Shown here one piece after another: positions 8,680-18,751 of a stretch of DNA of 64,000 nucleotides; positions within the stretch are counted from its first letter, which is position 1, and each line of letters begins with the position of its first letter. Both the position numbers and the translations under genes were made by a program. Origin of the DNA: JAFGCL01 sp964492335 (GTDB lineage: Bacteria > Chloroflexota > Dehalococcoidia > UBA2247 > RBG-13-53-26); assembly GCA_964492335.1 (NCBI GenBank), contig CAZBJX010000010.1, forward strand, positions 1-64,000, written 5' to 3'. The notes under the pieces were generated by a model. The model had not been told where the DNA came from and did no database searches. It saw only the letters and a list, made by a program, of their open reading frames with translations.

Positions 8680-11169
8680 TCAGGAAGAAGCCGAGGGCGA
8701 GCCGCTCACCGGGACCTCATCCGTCTGGTGGTCCAGGAGCACCAGGATCTCATCCCCTTCGCGATCAAGCCGGACGGTGTCTCCCGGCTTGATCTTGCCC
8801 TCGAGCAGTATGTCGGACAGCCTGTCCTCCACCATGGTCTGGATCACCCGCCGCAGCGGCCGGGCCCCGAACGCTTCGTCGTAGCCCTTCAGCGCCAGCA
8901 GGTCCTTGGCCTCTTCGGACACCGCCAGCCCCACACCGCGCTCGATGAGCTGCCCCTTGACCGGCCGCAGCATCAGGTCGACGATCTGGCGGATATGGTC
9001 CTGGCTGAGGTGGTGGAAGACCACCACGCCGTCCAGCCGGTTGATGAACTCCGGCCGGAAGGTCTTCTTCAGCTCCTCCAGCAGCTTCTCCTTCATCTTC
9101 TCGTAGGAGCGCTGCCGCGTCTTTCCTTCGTCGGCGCGGCTGACGAAGCCCATCACCGCGTCCTTCTTGATGGTCTCGGCGCCGATGTTGCTGGTCATGA
9201 TGATGATGCTGTTGCGGAAGTCCACCTTCCGGCCCTTGGCGTCGGTCAGGTGGCCGTCATCGAAGATCTGCAGCAGGATGTTGAACACATCCGGATGGGC
9301 CTTCTCGATCTCGTCCAGCAGTATGGCGCAGTAGGGCTTGCGCCTGATGGCTTCGGTCAGCTGCCCGCCTTCGTCGTAGCCCACGTATCCGGGCGGAGCG
9401 CCGACCAGCCGCGCCACGCTGTGCTTCTCCCAGAACTCCGACATGTCCAGCCGCAGCAGGGAATCCTCGTTGCCGAACATGAACTCCGCCACCGCCTTGG
9501 CCAGCTCCGTCTTCCCCACGCCGCTGGGGCCCAGGAAGATGAAGTTGCCGATGGGCCGCCTGGGGTCCTTGAGCCCGGTCCGGGCGCGCCTCACAGCCTT
9601 GGCTATGGTGATTATGGCCTCGTCCTGCGACACGATCCGCTGGTGCAGCTCCTCTTCCATCTGCAGCAGCCGCGACGCCTCGTCGGTGGCCAGCCGGGAT
9701 GCGGGGATACCGGTCCACATGTGGAGCACCTCGGCGATGTCGGCCTCGGTCACCTGCGGCCGCTCGCTGCTGACATCCGACTTCCAGCTGCTCTCCAGCT
9801 GCTGCACCTTGTCCGCCAGGTGGGCTTCCCGGTCCCGCAGCTCCACCGCGTACTCGTACTGCTGCGCGGCGATCGCTGCCTCCTTGTCCCGGCGCACGCT
9901 GTCCAGGGCGGTCTTGGCCTCCTTCAAGCCGATGGGCACGGCCCCCATCCGGAGCCTCACCCGGGAGGACGCCTCGTCCATGAGGTCGATGGCCTTGTCG
10001 GGAAGGAAGCGGTCAGCTATGTAACGCGACGAGAGGTTGGCCGAGGCGTTGATGGCATCCTCGGTGATGGTCACCTGGTGATGGGTCTCGTAGCGCTCCT
10101 TGATGCCATTGAGTATGGCAATGGTCTGCTCCACGGTGGGCTCTTCCACGTAGATGGGCTGGAAGCGCCGCTCCAGGGCAGCATCCCTCTCCACATGCTT
10201 GCGGTAGTCGTCCAGGGTAGTGGCGCCGATGCACTGCAGCTCTCCGCGGGCCAGCGAAGGCTTCAGGATGTTGGCGGCGTCCACCGCTCCCTCGGCGGCC
10301 CCGGCGCCCACTATGGTGTGCATCTCGTCGATGAACAGCACGCACTTGCCCGCGCCCTTGAGCTCTTCAATGACCTTCTTCAGCCGCTCCTCGAACTCGC
10401 CCCGGTACTTGGTGCCCGCCACCAGCGAGCCCATGTCCATGGTTACCACCCGCTTCCCCTGCAGGGTATGCGGCACGGCTCCGGCCACGATGCGGTGGGA
10501 CAGCCCTTCCACGATGGCGGTCTTGCCCACCCCTGGCTCCCCGATGAGGACCGGGTTGTTCTTGGTGCGCCTGGACAGTATCTGGATGACCCGCTGGATC
10601 TCCTTCTCTCTTCCGATGACCGGCTCCAGCTTCCCCGCCCGGGACATGGCCGTCAGGTCCACGCCCAGCTGATCGAGGGTTGGCGTCTTGCTGGTGCTGC
10701 GGGGCGCCTGCGGCGACTGCATGGCCCCCTGGTTCAGGATGCGGGTCGTCTCCGCCCGGGCCCTCTCCAGGCTGACCCCCAGGCTCTCCAGAACGCCGCC
10801 CGCCACCCCCTCGCCCTCCCGCAGGAGGCCCAGGAGCAGGTGTTCGGTCCCGACATAGCTATGGTTCAGGCGCCGGGCTTCGTCCACCGCCAGCTCGATT
10901 ACCTTCTTGGCCCGCGGGGTCAGGCCCACCTCGGCGGAGGGCGTCTTGCCTCCCCGCCCGATGATGAACTCCACCGCGGAGCGTACCTTGTTCAGGTCCA
11001 CCTCGAGGTTCTGAAGCACCTTGGCGGCCACACCGTCGGTCTCCCGGATCAGTCCAAGGAGAATGTGCTCAGTACCGATATAGTTGTGATTGAACCTCTG
11101 CGCTTCTTCCTGAGCGTAGGTGAGCGCCCGCCGCGCCCTTTCGGAGAACTTCTCAAACCTGCTTGCCAT
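8680..11169 (-). CDS. clpC: ATP-dependent Clp protease ATPase subunit ClpC
   Basis: A Hsp100 unfoldase of 829 residues. Order of parts: two N-terminal Clp repeats (FSERARRALTYAQEEA and RAKKVIELAVDEARRL), AAA+ domain 1 with GEPGVGKT, a coiled middle domain with a UvrB/UvrC-like stretch (AIAAQQYEYAVELRDREAHL), and AAA+ domain 2 with GPSGVGKT. A C-terminal D2-small domain follows. The middle-domain type and length mark ClpC rather than ClpB or ClpA. It feeds substrates to ClpP, which is not in the window. The start MASRFEKF at 11169 is chosen over an in-frame ATG eight codons upstream because GAGGTAGGT stands five bases before it. No CtsR-type heptad repeat or CIRCE element was recognised upstream. 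Confidence 0.96.
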   Translation of the reverse strand: MASRFEKFSERARRALTYAQEEAQRFNHNYIGTEHILLGLIRETDGVAAKVLQNLEVDLNKVRSAVEFIIGRGGKTPSAEVGLTPRAKKVIELAVDEARRLNHSYVGTEHLLLGLLREGEGVAGGVLESLGVSLERARAETTRILNQGAMQSPQAPRSTSKTPTLDQLGVDLTAMSRAGKLEPVIGREKEIQRVIQILSRRTKNNPVLIGEPGVGKTAIVEGLSHRIVAGAVPHTLQGKRVVTMDMGSLVAGTKYRGEFEERLKKVIEELKGAGKCVLFIDEMHTIVGAGAAEGAVDAANILKPSLARGELQCIGATTLDDYRKHVERDAALERRFQPIYVEEPTVEQTIAILNGIKERYETHHQVTITEDAINASANLSSRYIADRFLPDKAIDLMDEASSRVRLRMGAVPIGLKEAKTALDSVRRDKEAAIAAQQYEYAVELRDREAHLADKVQQLESSWKSDVSSERPQVTEADIAEVLHMWTGIPASRLATDEASRLLQMEEELHQRIVSQDEAIITIAKAVRRARTGLKDPRRPIGNFIFLGPSGVGKTELAKAVAEFMFGNEDSLLRLDMSEFWEKHSVARLVGAPPGYVGYDEGGQLTEAIRRKPYCAILLDEIEKAHPDVFNILLQIFDDGHLTDAKGRKVDFRNSIIIMTSNIGAETIKKDAVMGFVSRADEGKTRQRSYEKMKEKLLEELKKTFRPEFINRLDGVVVFHHLSQDHIRQIVDLMLRPVKGQLIERGVGLAVSEEAKDLLALKGYDEAFGARPLRRVIQTMVEDRLSDILLEGKIKPGDTVRLDREGDEILVLLDHQTDEVPVSGSPSASS

Positions 11170-11341
11170 ATACCTACCTCTATTCGACCCCACTATAGCA
11201 TAACAATGGCCAAAAGGAAAGCAGTTTGTTCACAAATACCGGCTTCCGGGCCCGGTCCGGGAGGGTGGCTCCAGCCTTAGCATATACCAGCCTGTCAAGG
11301 TTGTCCCGCCTCCGCCGCGGCGGAGGCCGCCCGTGAAGCCT

Positions 11342-11370
11342 TTGCTTTTTCCGGCGCCACGCAATACACT
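11342..11370 (+). promoter_or_regulatory. probable promoter for rpsT
   Basis: TTGCTT (11342-11347), a 17-base spacer and TACACT (11365-11370) lie 55 bases before the rpsT start codon. Confidence 0.5.
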
Positions 11371-11425
11371 AGATGATGGCCCGGCGCCATCGGCAATCCG
11401 GGACGGGCAAGGAGGTCCAGGGAAC

Positions 11426-11695
11426 TTGGCGAAGTTGGCGAATGAAGAACGCAGACGCGCGCGCAATAAGGCGGTGCGCAGCACCGTCAAGACCAGCCTG
11501 ACCAAGGCGCAGAATCTCATCGCGAAGAAGGAAGCCCGGGCGGACAGTCCGGAGGTGATTGGCGCCTTGAGCACCCTGGACAGGGCTGCCAAGAAGGGCG
11601 TGATACACCCCAACAAGGCCGCCAGGCGGAAGTCGCGCCTGATGAAGAAGCTCAACCAGATGGAAAAGGGCCAGCAGGGCGCGGCGGCCGGTTGA
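11426..11695 (+). CDS. rpsT: 30S ribosomal protein S20, TTG start
   Basis: The 89-residue basic protein matches S20: AKLANEERRRARNKAVRSTVKTSLTKAQ at the N-terminus and a C-terminal GVIHPNKAARRKSRLMKKLN, the universally conserved HPNKAARRKSRL motif. S20 binds 16S rRNA early in 30S assembly. Translation very probably starts at TTG 11426, because AAGGAGGTCC (11409-11418) is placed at ideal distance and the residues before it (from an ATG at 11333) look like untranslated leader. The stop codon TGA lies inside the -35 box of the downstream rRNA promoter. Confidence 0.95.
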   Translation: MAKLANEERRRARNKAVRSTVKTSLTKAQNLIAKKEARADSPEVIGALSTLDRAAKKGVIHPNKAARRKSRLMKKLNQMEKGQQGAAAG

Positions 11696-11720
11696 CAGAA
11701 CGGGCGTCCCGTGATAAGAT
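11692..11720 (+). promoter_or_regulatory. upstream promoter of the 23S rRNA gene (P1)
   Basis: Consensus TTGACA (11692-11697), 17 bases, TAAGAT (11715-11720). The TGA of this -35 box is also the stop codon of rpsT. Confidence 0.72.
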
Positions 11721-11735
11721 ACATGATACTCCCTA

Positions 11736-11764
11736 TTGACAAGTCAGGCGACCTGTCATAGAAT
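11736..11764 (+). promoter_or_regulatory. downstream promoter of the 23S rRNA gene (P2)
   Basis: Consensus TTGACA (11736-11741), 17 bases, TAGAAT (11759-11764). The region holds an imperfect dyad, TGACAAGTC...GACCTGTCA, so a regulator could bind it, but that is only suggested by symmetry. Transcription would start about 80 bases before the mature 23S end. Confidence 0.75.
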
Positions 11765-11845
11765 AACATGTTGTTGTTCTGAAGACCCGCACCTTAAGAA
11801 GTGAATACTCCATTCTGTTGACCAACTAAAGGTATTGCTCTTGGT

Positions 11846-14783
<2,938 letters not shown>

Positions 14784-14816
14784 ACCTAGATCAATACCAA
14801 TAGAGGTCGCAGACGC

Positions 14817-14891
14817 CGCGGGGTGGAGCAGTGGTAGCTCGTCGGGCCCATAACCCGAAGGTCGTTGGTTCAAATCCAACCCCCGCTACCA
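14817..14891 (+). tRNA. initiator tRNA-fMet (CAT)
   Basis: A complete cloverleaf with encoded CCA. The acceptor CGCGGGG pairs with CCCCGCT but leaves position 1 (C) opposite T, the unpaired 1-72 that marks bacterial initiators. The D arm is GAGC/GCTC, and the anticodon arm TCGGG-CCCATAA-CCCGA has the three G-C pairs specific to initiators and anticodon CAT. The T arm is GTTGG-TTCAAAT-CCAAC. It lies 34 bases after 23S in the same transcript. Confidence 0.96.
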
Positions 14892-14904
14892 GCAAATTCA
14901 ACGT

Positions 14905-14936
14905 AAAAACCCCTGGATTCAGGTCCGGGGGTTTTT
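14905..14936 (+). terminator. terminator of the 23S-tRNA-fMet transcript
   Basis: AAAAACCCCTGGA (14905-14917) pairs with TCCGGGGGTTTTT (14924-14936) around a six-base loop and ends in five T. The A-run and T-run make it usable from both strands. Confidence 0.9.
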
Positions 14937-15084
14937 CGTTTGCCAGACTGAGGCGGCCGCTGACCGTCAGCGCCGGTCCGGAGGCGGTCGCTTACCCCGG
15001 CCCCACCCTGCCGCACCACCCCTTCCGGAGCGTGCCGGGGGCCTCCTGGCCTGCAGGCCCTGTCCCTTCAGCACCACCCGGGTG

Positions 15085-15113
15085 TTGACGTACGCCATTG
15101 AGCGTGGTAGGCT
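15085..15113 (+). promoter_or_regulatory. probable promoter of the small zinc-ribbon gene
   Basis: TTGACG (15085-15090), 17 bases, TAGGCT (15108-15113), about 28 bases before the ATG at 15141. The short distance leaves room only for a brief leader with its ribosome site. Confidence 0.55.
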
Positions 15114-15140
15114 CGGCACAATCCAAGGGAAGGAGGGACA

Positions 15141-15278
15141 ATGGCTCAAGCGTACTGCGTGAAGTGCAAGAAGAAGGTGGAGATCCAGAAGCCGAAGAAG
15201 GTGACCATGAAGAACAAGCGGCCAGCCACCAAGGGCACCTGCCCGAAGTGCGGGACCACGGTGTTCCGGATCGGCTGA
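15141..15278 (+). CDS. 45-residue zinc-ribbon protein (DUF5679-type)
   Basis: The protein is very basic and carries two CxxC knuckles: CVKC (C6, C9) and CPKC (C34, C37), separated by the lysine-rich stretch KKKVEIQKPKKVTMKNKRPA. It ends in GTTVFRIG. This pattern matches the DUF5679 family of small zinc ribbons as I remember it; its function is not known, although the charge suggests nucleic-acid or ribosome binding. AAGGGAAGGAGGG stands just before the ATG and a promoter lies upstream, so the gene is real despite its size. It is next to the 23S/tRNA locus. Confidence 0.8.
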   Translation: MAQAYCVKCKKKVEIQKPKKVTMKNKRPATKGTCPKCGTTVFRIG

Positions 15279-15436
15279 TCCCGCATTCTGCGCCTTGAGG
15301 GCCCGGGTGACCGGGCTCTCCTGGTTTGCAGAGCCCCCGCTTGACCGCCGCCCCGGGCAGGCCGCGCCGGCCCCTCGGGAATGCCTGCCGGCAGAGGACC
15401 GCCCGGCCTCGCAGGACCGTCTCCCGCGCGCCCGCC

Positions 15437-15904
15437 CTACAGCCGGGCCACCGGGGCCCGGGACATCTCGCGATACCTGGTCACAACCCGGTAGATGGCG
15501 TAGTCAAACAGCAGCGTCACCCGGTTGATGCTGACCACCACCTCGTTCATGTCCCCGGGGGTCACATACAGCGCCTGCTGCTCCGAGAAAAGCCAGATCT
15601 GCCGCCGCATGAGGATGAGGGCATAGACCACCTCCTCCACCGGCACCCCCCGGCCGTAGAGGTCCTCAGCCATCCCGGCCACGTCCAGGCTATCGACCAC
15701 GGCCTGGAAGGGGTCCTTGGAGAGGTACATCTGCCCCAGGTTCCGGTACATATGGACCGCATGCCGCTGGCAGGCCTCTCTGTTCACCGTCGCGAATGAC
15801 TTCGTCCGCAGGTTGGCGGTGAGCGCCTGGCACCACTGCTGCGCCATCTGATCGGCATGGCGCGCGCAGAGGTCGATGAGCCTGTCGGCAAGTACCCTGT
15901 GCAT
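15437..15904 (-). CDS. small helical protein, possibly RsbRD-like sensor domain
   Basis: A 155-residue all-helical protein without signal peptide. The N-terminus LADRLIDLCARHADQMAQQWCQAL and the central RHAVHMYRNLGQMYLSKDPF resemble the N-terminal RsbRD-type domain that in stressosome proteins precedes a STAS domain; here no second domain is present. The middle reads VPVEEVVYALILMRRQIWLF and the C-terminus FDYAIYRVVTRYREMSRAP. The assignment is a pattern impression only. It is transcribed alone, convergent with the zinc-ribbon gene; I see no strong promoter upstream. Confidence 0.55.
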   Translation of the reverse strand: MHRVLADRLIDLCARHADQMAQQWCQALTANLRTKSFATVNREACQRHAVHMYRNLGQMYLSKDPFQAVVDSLDVAGMAEDLYGRGVPVEEVVYALILMRRQIWLFSEQQALYVTPGDMNEVVVSINRVTLLFDYAIYRVVTRYREMSRAPVARL

Positions 15905-16060
15905 GGCCCCTCCTTACGGCCCGCGCCATCGGCCGGGCGGGCCCCTGCCCCCGGGCGATACCGATCGGGCAGGATTCAATTCTGATGATACCACCGCCGT
16001 CAACCAGTGCCAACCCCACCGGAGGGCGCCCCGGCATACCGGCGGCCGCCCCCCGCGCCG

Positions 16061-16597
16061 CTACAGGGCCTCGATGATCTCCTTCACTGCGGGCTTCACC
16101 ACCCGCAGCAGCCCCATGACCTTCAGGCCCAACTCGTGGCCCTCCGGAACGGGTGATGCGCAGCAGTCCGCCGGAACGATCACCTCGTACCCCATCTCGG
16201 CGGCGTCGAAGACGGTCTTCAGCACGCAGGCCCAGGTGGCCACCCCGGTCACGATGAGAGTCCTGATCCCCTTCTGCCGCAGGGTGAAATCAAGGTCCGT
16301 GCCGAAGAACGCGCTCAGCATCCTCTTCTCGACAAAGAGATCGCCCGGGCCCGGCTCCAGCTCGTCGATGACCTGCACCCCCTCGGTCCCCCGGATGGTG
16401 CTCGGCGGGTGCCCGCTCTTGAAGATGAAGTCGTCGGGGTACCGGCTGTCCAGGGCGAAGATGACCGGGATGCCCTTGCCCCGGGCCTCGCGCAGGAGCA
16501 GCTTGATGTTGGGGATTATCGGCCGGCAGTACCTGCCGACATTGTCTTTCTGCAGGTCCACCACGATAACCGCCTTGCCGGAAGATGCCTGGTCCAC
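16061..16597 (-). CDS. isochorismatase-like cysteine hydrolase
   Basis: A 178-residue enzyme of the isochorismatase-like hydrolase superfamily, which includes nicotinamidases, N-carbamoylsarcosine amidases and other amide hydrolases. The catalytic triad is visible: D14 in VIVVDLQKD, K91 in FVEKRMLSAF and nucleophile C124 in TGVATWACV, with the cis-peptide segment GVAT before it. Substrate is not predictable. Translation probably starts at GTG 16597, preceded by GAAAGGAGA at four bases; an in-frame ATG at 16810 would add 71 residues of out-of-family sequence and overlap the upstream gene. It follows the 198-residue hypothetical gene by 56 bases and may share its transcript. Confidence 0.85.
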   Translation of the reverse strand: MDQASSGKAVIVVDLQKDNVGRYCRPIIPNIKLLLREARGKGIPVIFALDSRYPDDFIFKSGHPPSTIRGTEGVQVIDELEPGPGDLFVEKRMLSAFFGTDLDFTLRQKGIRTLIVTGVATWACVLKTVFDAAEMGYEVIVPADCCASPVPEGHELGLKVMGLLRVVKPAVKEIIEAL

Positions 16598-16653
16598 GCT
16601 GTCTCCTTTCAGCAGGCCGCCCTGGGCTGAACGGTCTCTGACCCCCCGCCCCC

Positions 16654-17250
16654 TCAGGGGAGGGACTCGCCCAGGTAGACCACCTGGTCCTTGTTCACAG
16701 CCACGAAGTCGAAGCGCGATTCGCCGTTGACCAGCTCCGGCCACAGGGTCACGCTGGTCAGCGGCAGGAACCTCTCGCCGCTGTCGAGGGCCTGGATCAA
16801 CTGCTGCCACACCTCGGCATGGATCTGGCCCTTGAGGATGTACGGGGGCATGTGGATCTGCGCCGCGATGGTCTTCTTGGCCCTGGCCCGGCGGGCCCCG
16901 GGCTTCTCCCCGGGCCCGGCCGCCTCGCCCTGGCCGGGGGCCCGCCGCTCCCCCACGAAGAAGATGTTCGCCTTCCTGATGTAGGTGGACGCGTACTTGG
17001 ATGCCAGGCGGACCTTCGTGCCGGTGGGGAAATAGGCCTGCACATCCGTCAGCGGCATGAAGTCCTTCCCCATGCGCAGCGCCCTGGAGGTGAAGCCTTC
17101 GTTCAGCGCATCGAGCAGGCGCTGGTCAGCCAGGCGGCGGGTAACCCCGGAGTAGGTGCCGGAGATGGTGCACACCACCACCGGCACCCTGGTGAGCCGA
17201 GGGTCTTCCTGCCATCCGCCGGCCGGCTTCCCGGTCGATGTCTCAGCCAC
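16654..17250 (-). CDS. hypothetical protein with an internal duplication
   Basis: I do not recognise a named family. The 198-residue soluble protein contains two copies of one module. The first, about residues 45-100, includes DFMPLTDVQAYFPTG and IFFVGERR. The second, about 150-196, includes RFLPLTSVTLWPEL and FVAVNKDQVVYLGE. Between them lies a short Pro/Gly/Ala/Arg linker. Each half looks like a small beta-rich unit. It starts at GTG 17250 behind GGAGGTCGG and reads toward the isochorismatase gene, with which it may form an operon. The divergent neighbour is an SDR gene. Confidence 0.65.
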   Translation of the reverse strand: MAETSTGKPAGGWQEDPRLTRVPVVVCTISGTYSGVTRRLADQRLLDALNEGFTSRALRMGKDFMPLTDVQAYFPTGTKVRLASKYASTYIRKANIFFVGERRAPGQGEAAGPGEKPGARRARAKKTIAAQIHMPPYILKGQIHAEVWQQLIQALDSGERFLPLTSVTLWPELVNGESRFDFVAVNKDQVVYLGESLP

Positions 17251-17307
17251 AGCGCCCGACCTCCACCCGGGATTCTATCACGTTAGGCAAGAGACGGCCC
17301 TTGCGCC

Positions 17308-17313
17308 TATAAT
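17308..17313 (+). promoter_or_regulatory. TATAAT -10 box upstream of the SDR gene
   Basis: A perfect TATAAT lies 73 bases before the SDR start. The -35 side is weak (TTAGGC at 17283-17288 with a 19-base spacer), so only the -10 element is claimed. Confidence 0.45.
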
Positions 17314-17385
17314 AGCTGGAGCACCTGGACCTCCGGTGGCGGCCCCGGTGCCATGCATTCACCTCTGAAAGGAGAACTGCGGAAC

Positions 17386-18180
17386 ATGGGCAAGCTGGAC
17401 GGGAAGGTGGCTTTGATCACGGGGGCCGGCTCCGGAATCGGGCGGGCATCGGCGCTTCTCTTCGCCAGGGAGGGGGCCAGGGTGGTGGTGGCCGATTTCG
17501 CGCCCCAGGGCGGGCACGAGACGGTGCAGATCATCAAGGAGGCCGGCGGCCAGGCCGTGTTCGTCGAGGTGAACGTCTCCCGGTCCCCCGACGTCCAGAG
17601 GATGGTCCAGTCGGCGCTGGACGCCTACGGCAGGCTCGACATCGTCTTCAACAACGCCGGCATCCAGGGCAAGTTCATCATGACCGCCGACCTGGGCGAG
17701 GACGCCTGGAACAGCATCATCGCCACCAACCTGACGGGGGCCTTCCTCGGCTCCAAGTACGCCATCCAGGCCATGCTCAAGCAGGGTGGCGGCGTCATCA
17801 TCAACACCGCCTCCACGGCCGGCCTGATCGGGCTGCCCGGCATGCCGGCCTACAGCGCCTCGAAGGCCGGGATCATCCAGTTGACCAAGGTGATGGCGCT
17901 GGAGTACGCGGACAAGAACATCAGGGTCAACTGCATCTGCCCCGGCGGCATAGTCACGCCGCTGTCCCAGATAACGGCGGACCCCGCCACCCTCAGGCCC
18001 GAGGACTTCCCCCCCTATCGGCACGTGAAGGCCATACGCAGGTTCGGGGACCCCGAAGAGGTGGCCAAGACCGCCCTTTACCTGGCTTCAGACGACTCCT
18101 CGTTCGTCACCGGCACCGTGAGCGTGGTTGACGGCGGCATGTCCGCGGGGATCGCCAAGACGCCGCCGGCCAAGAAGTAG
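17386..18180 (+). CDS. short-chain dehydrogenase/reductase (classical SDR)
   Basis: A 264-residue classical SDR. The cofactor motif is TGAGSGIG (T12-G19), the structural motif NNAG is at 89-92, and the catalytic residues are N115, S143, Y156 and K160 (YSASK). D37 at the end of the second strand suggests NAD(H) rather than NADP(H). Substrate specificity cannot be read. The ATG at 17386, preceded by GAAAGGAGAA, is preferred over one 33 bases upstream because the Rossmann strand starts at the usual distance from it. It ends with a short lysine-rich tail (KTPPAKK). Confidence 0.9.
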   Translation: MGKLDGKVALITGAGSGIGRASALLFAREGARVVVADFAPQGGHETVQIIKEAGGQAVFVEVNVSRSPDVQRMVQSALDAYGRLDIVFNNAGIQGKFIMTADLGEDAWNSIIATNLTGAFLGSKYAIQAMLKQGGGVIINTASTAGLIGLPGMPAYSASKAGIIQLTKVMALEYADKNIRVNCICPGGIVTPLSQITADPATLRPEDFPPYRHVKAIRRFGDPEEVAKTALYLASDDSSFVTGTVSVVDGGMSAGIAKTPPAKK

Positions 18181-18289
18181 CCGGCGCGGGAAGGGGCCAG
18201 GGAGGAGGGCTGGCCGCGCGCTCCGGGTGCGGGGCCAGCGCGGCGGAAGTGGCCGCGGTGCCGCGCCCGCCGAGCAGGCGGCCGGGTGT

Positions 18290-18526
18290 CTAGGCGGAGG
18301 GCCCGGCTGGCGGGACGCCGCAGTCTCCGCTGCCGCGCCGGGTAACGTAGTCCTGGACCTGGCCGGGGTCCAGCCCCAGCACGGCGGCCACGATGTCCGC
18401 CAGGTTGCCGCCGGCGCCCGGCTGGGCCTGCCCGGGGCCATGGCCGTAGCCCGCGGCGGTGAGCCCGACGGTCACAGAGACGGCCGCCAAAAGGGAAAGC
18501 GCAAGCAGGTCTATCGGCTGTTCCAT
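18290..18526 (-). CDS. small exported protein with a short C-terminal helical motif
   Basis: A 78-residue product: a signal peptide (LLALSLLAAVSVTVGLTAAG) followed by a Gly/Pro/Gln-rich spacer and NLADIVAAVLGLDPGQVQDYVTRR. That last segment resembles one unit of the repeats in exported DUF2680-like proteins, but there is only one unit here, so it may be a truncated relative. AGGGGGAT precedes the ATG at 18526 by three bases. Confidence is limited by size and GC-rich composition. Confidence 0.45.
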   Translation of the reverse strand: MEQPIDLLALSLLAAVSVTVGLTAAGYGHGPGQAQPGAGGNLADIVAAVLGLDPGQVQDYVTRRGSGDCGVPPAGPSA

Positions 18527-18686
18527 GACATCCCCCTGGGTGCTGGCATCAGGATGCCACACCTCCTCACCTTATAGGACGACGCCCGCCGAGGCGAAGT
18601 TCCGGCGGGCCGCCGGCGGGAGCCCTCGGAAACAGCGCCGCCCCAGCGCGCAGCAGCTCCGCACTTCTGCCCGGCGCGGCGGCCTA

Positions 18687-18716
18687 TTGCAAATCCCCCG
18701 GCAATCTGTGTACCAT
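18687..18716 (+). promoter_or_regulatory. probable promoter of the HD-GYP gene
   Basis: TTGCAA (18687-18692), 18 bases, TACCAT (18711-18716), 36 bases before the ATG at 18752. Confidence 0.45.
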
Positions 18717-18751
18717 ACTGTCAGCAATCAGGGGGGTGGGAAGAGCCAGTC

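Noticed and set aside
8305..11280. Long plus-strand reading frame opposite clpC and the end of radA
   Set aside because: Shadow of ClpC, which has all expected motifs; the antisense product is a low-complexity His/Leu/Gln-rich sequence.
11170..11425. CtsR or CIRCE heat-shock operator upstream of clpC
   Set aside because: Neither the direct heptad repeat nor the TTAGCACTC inverted repeat is present on either strand.
14784..15140. 5S rRNA expected after 23S
   Set aside because: Read through for a 5S-like segment of about 115 bases; only the tRNA, the terminator and a small gene's promoter are there. No 16S was seen upstream either.
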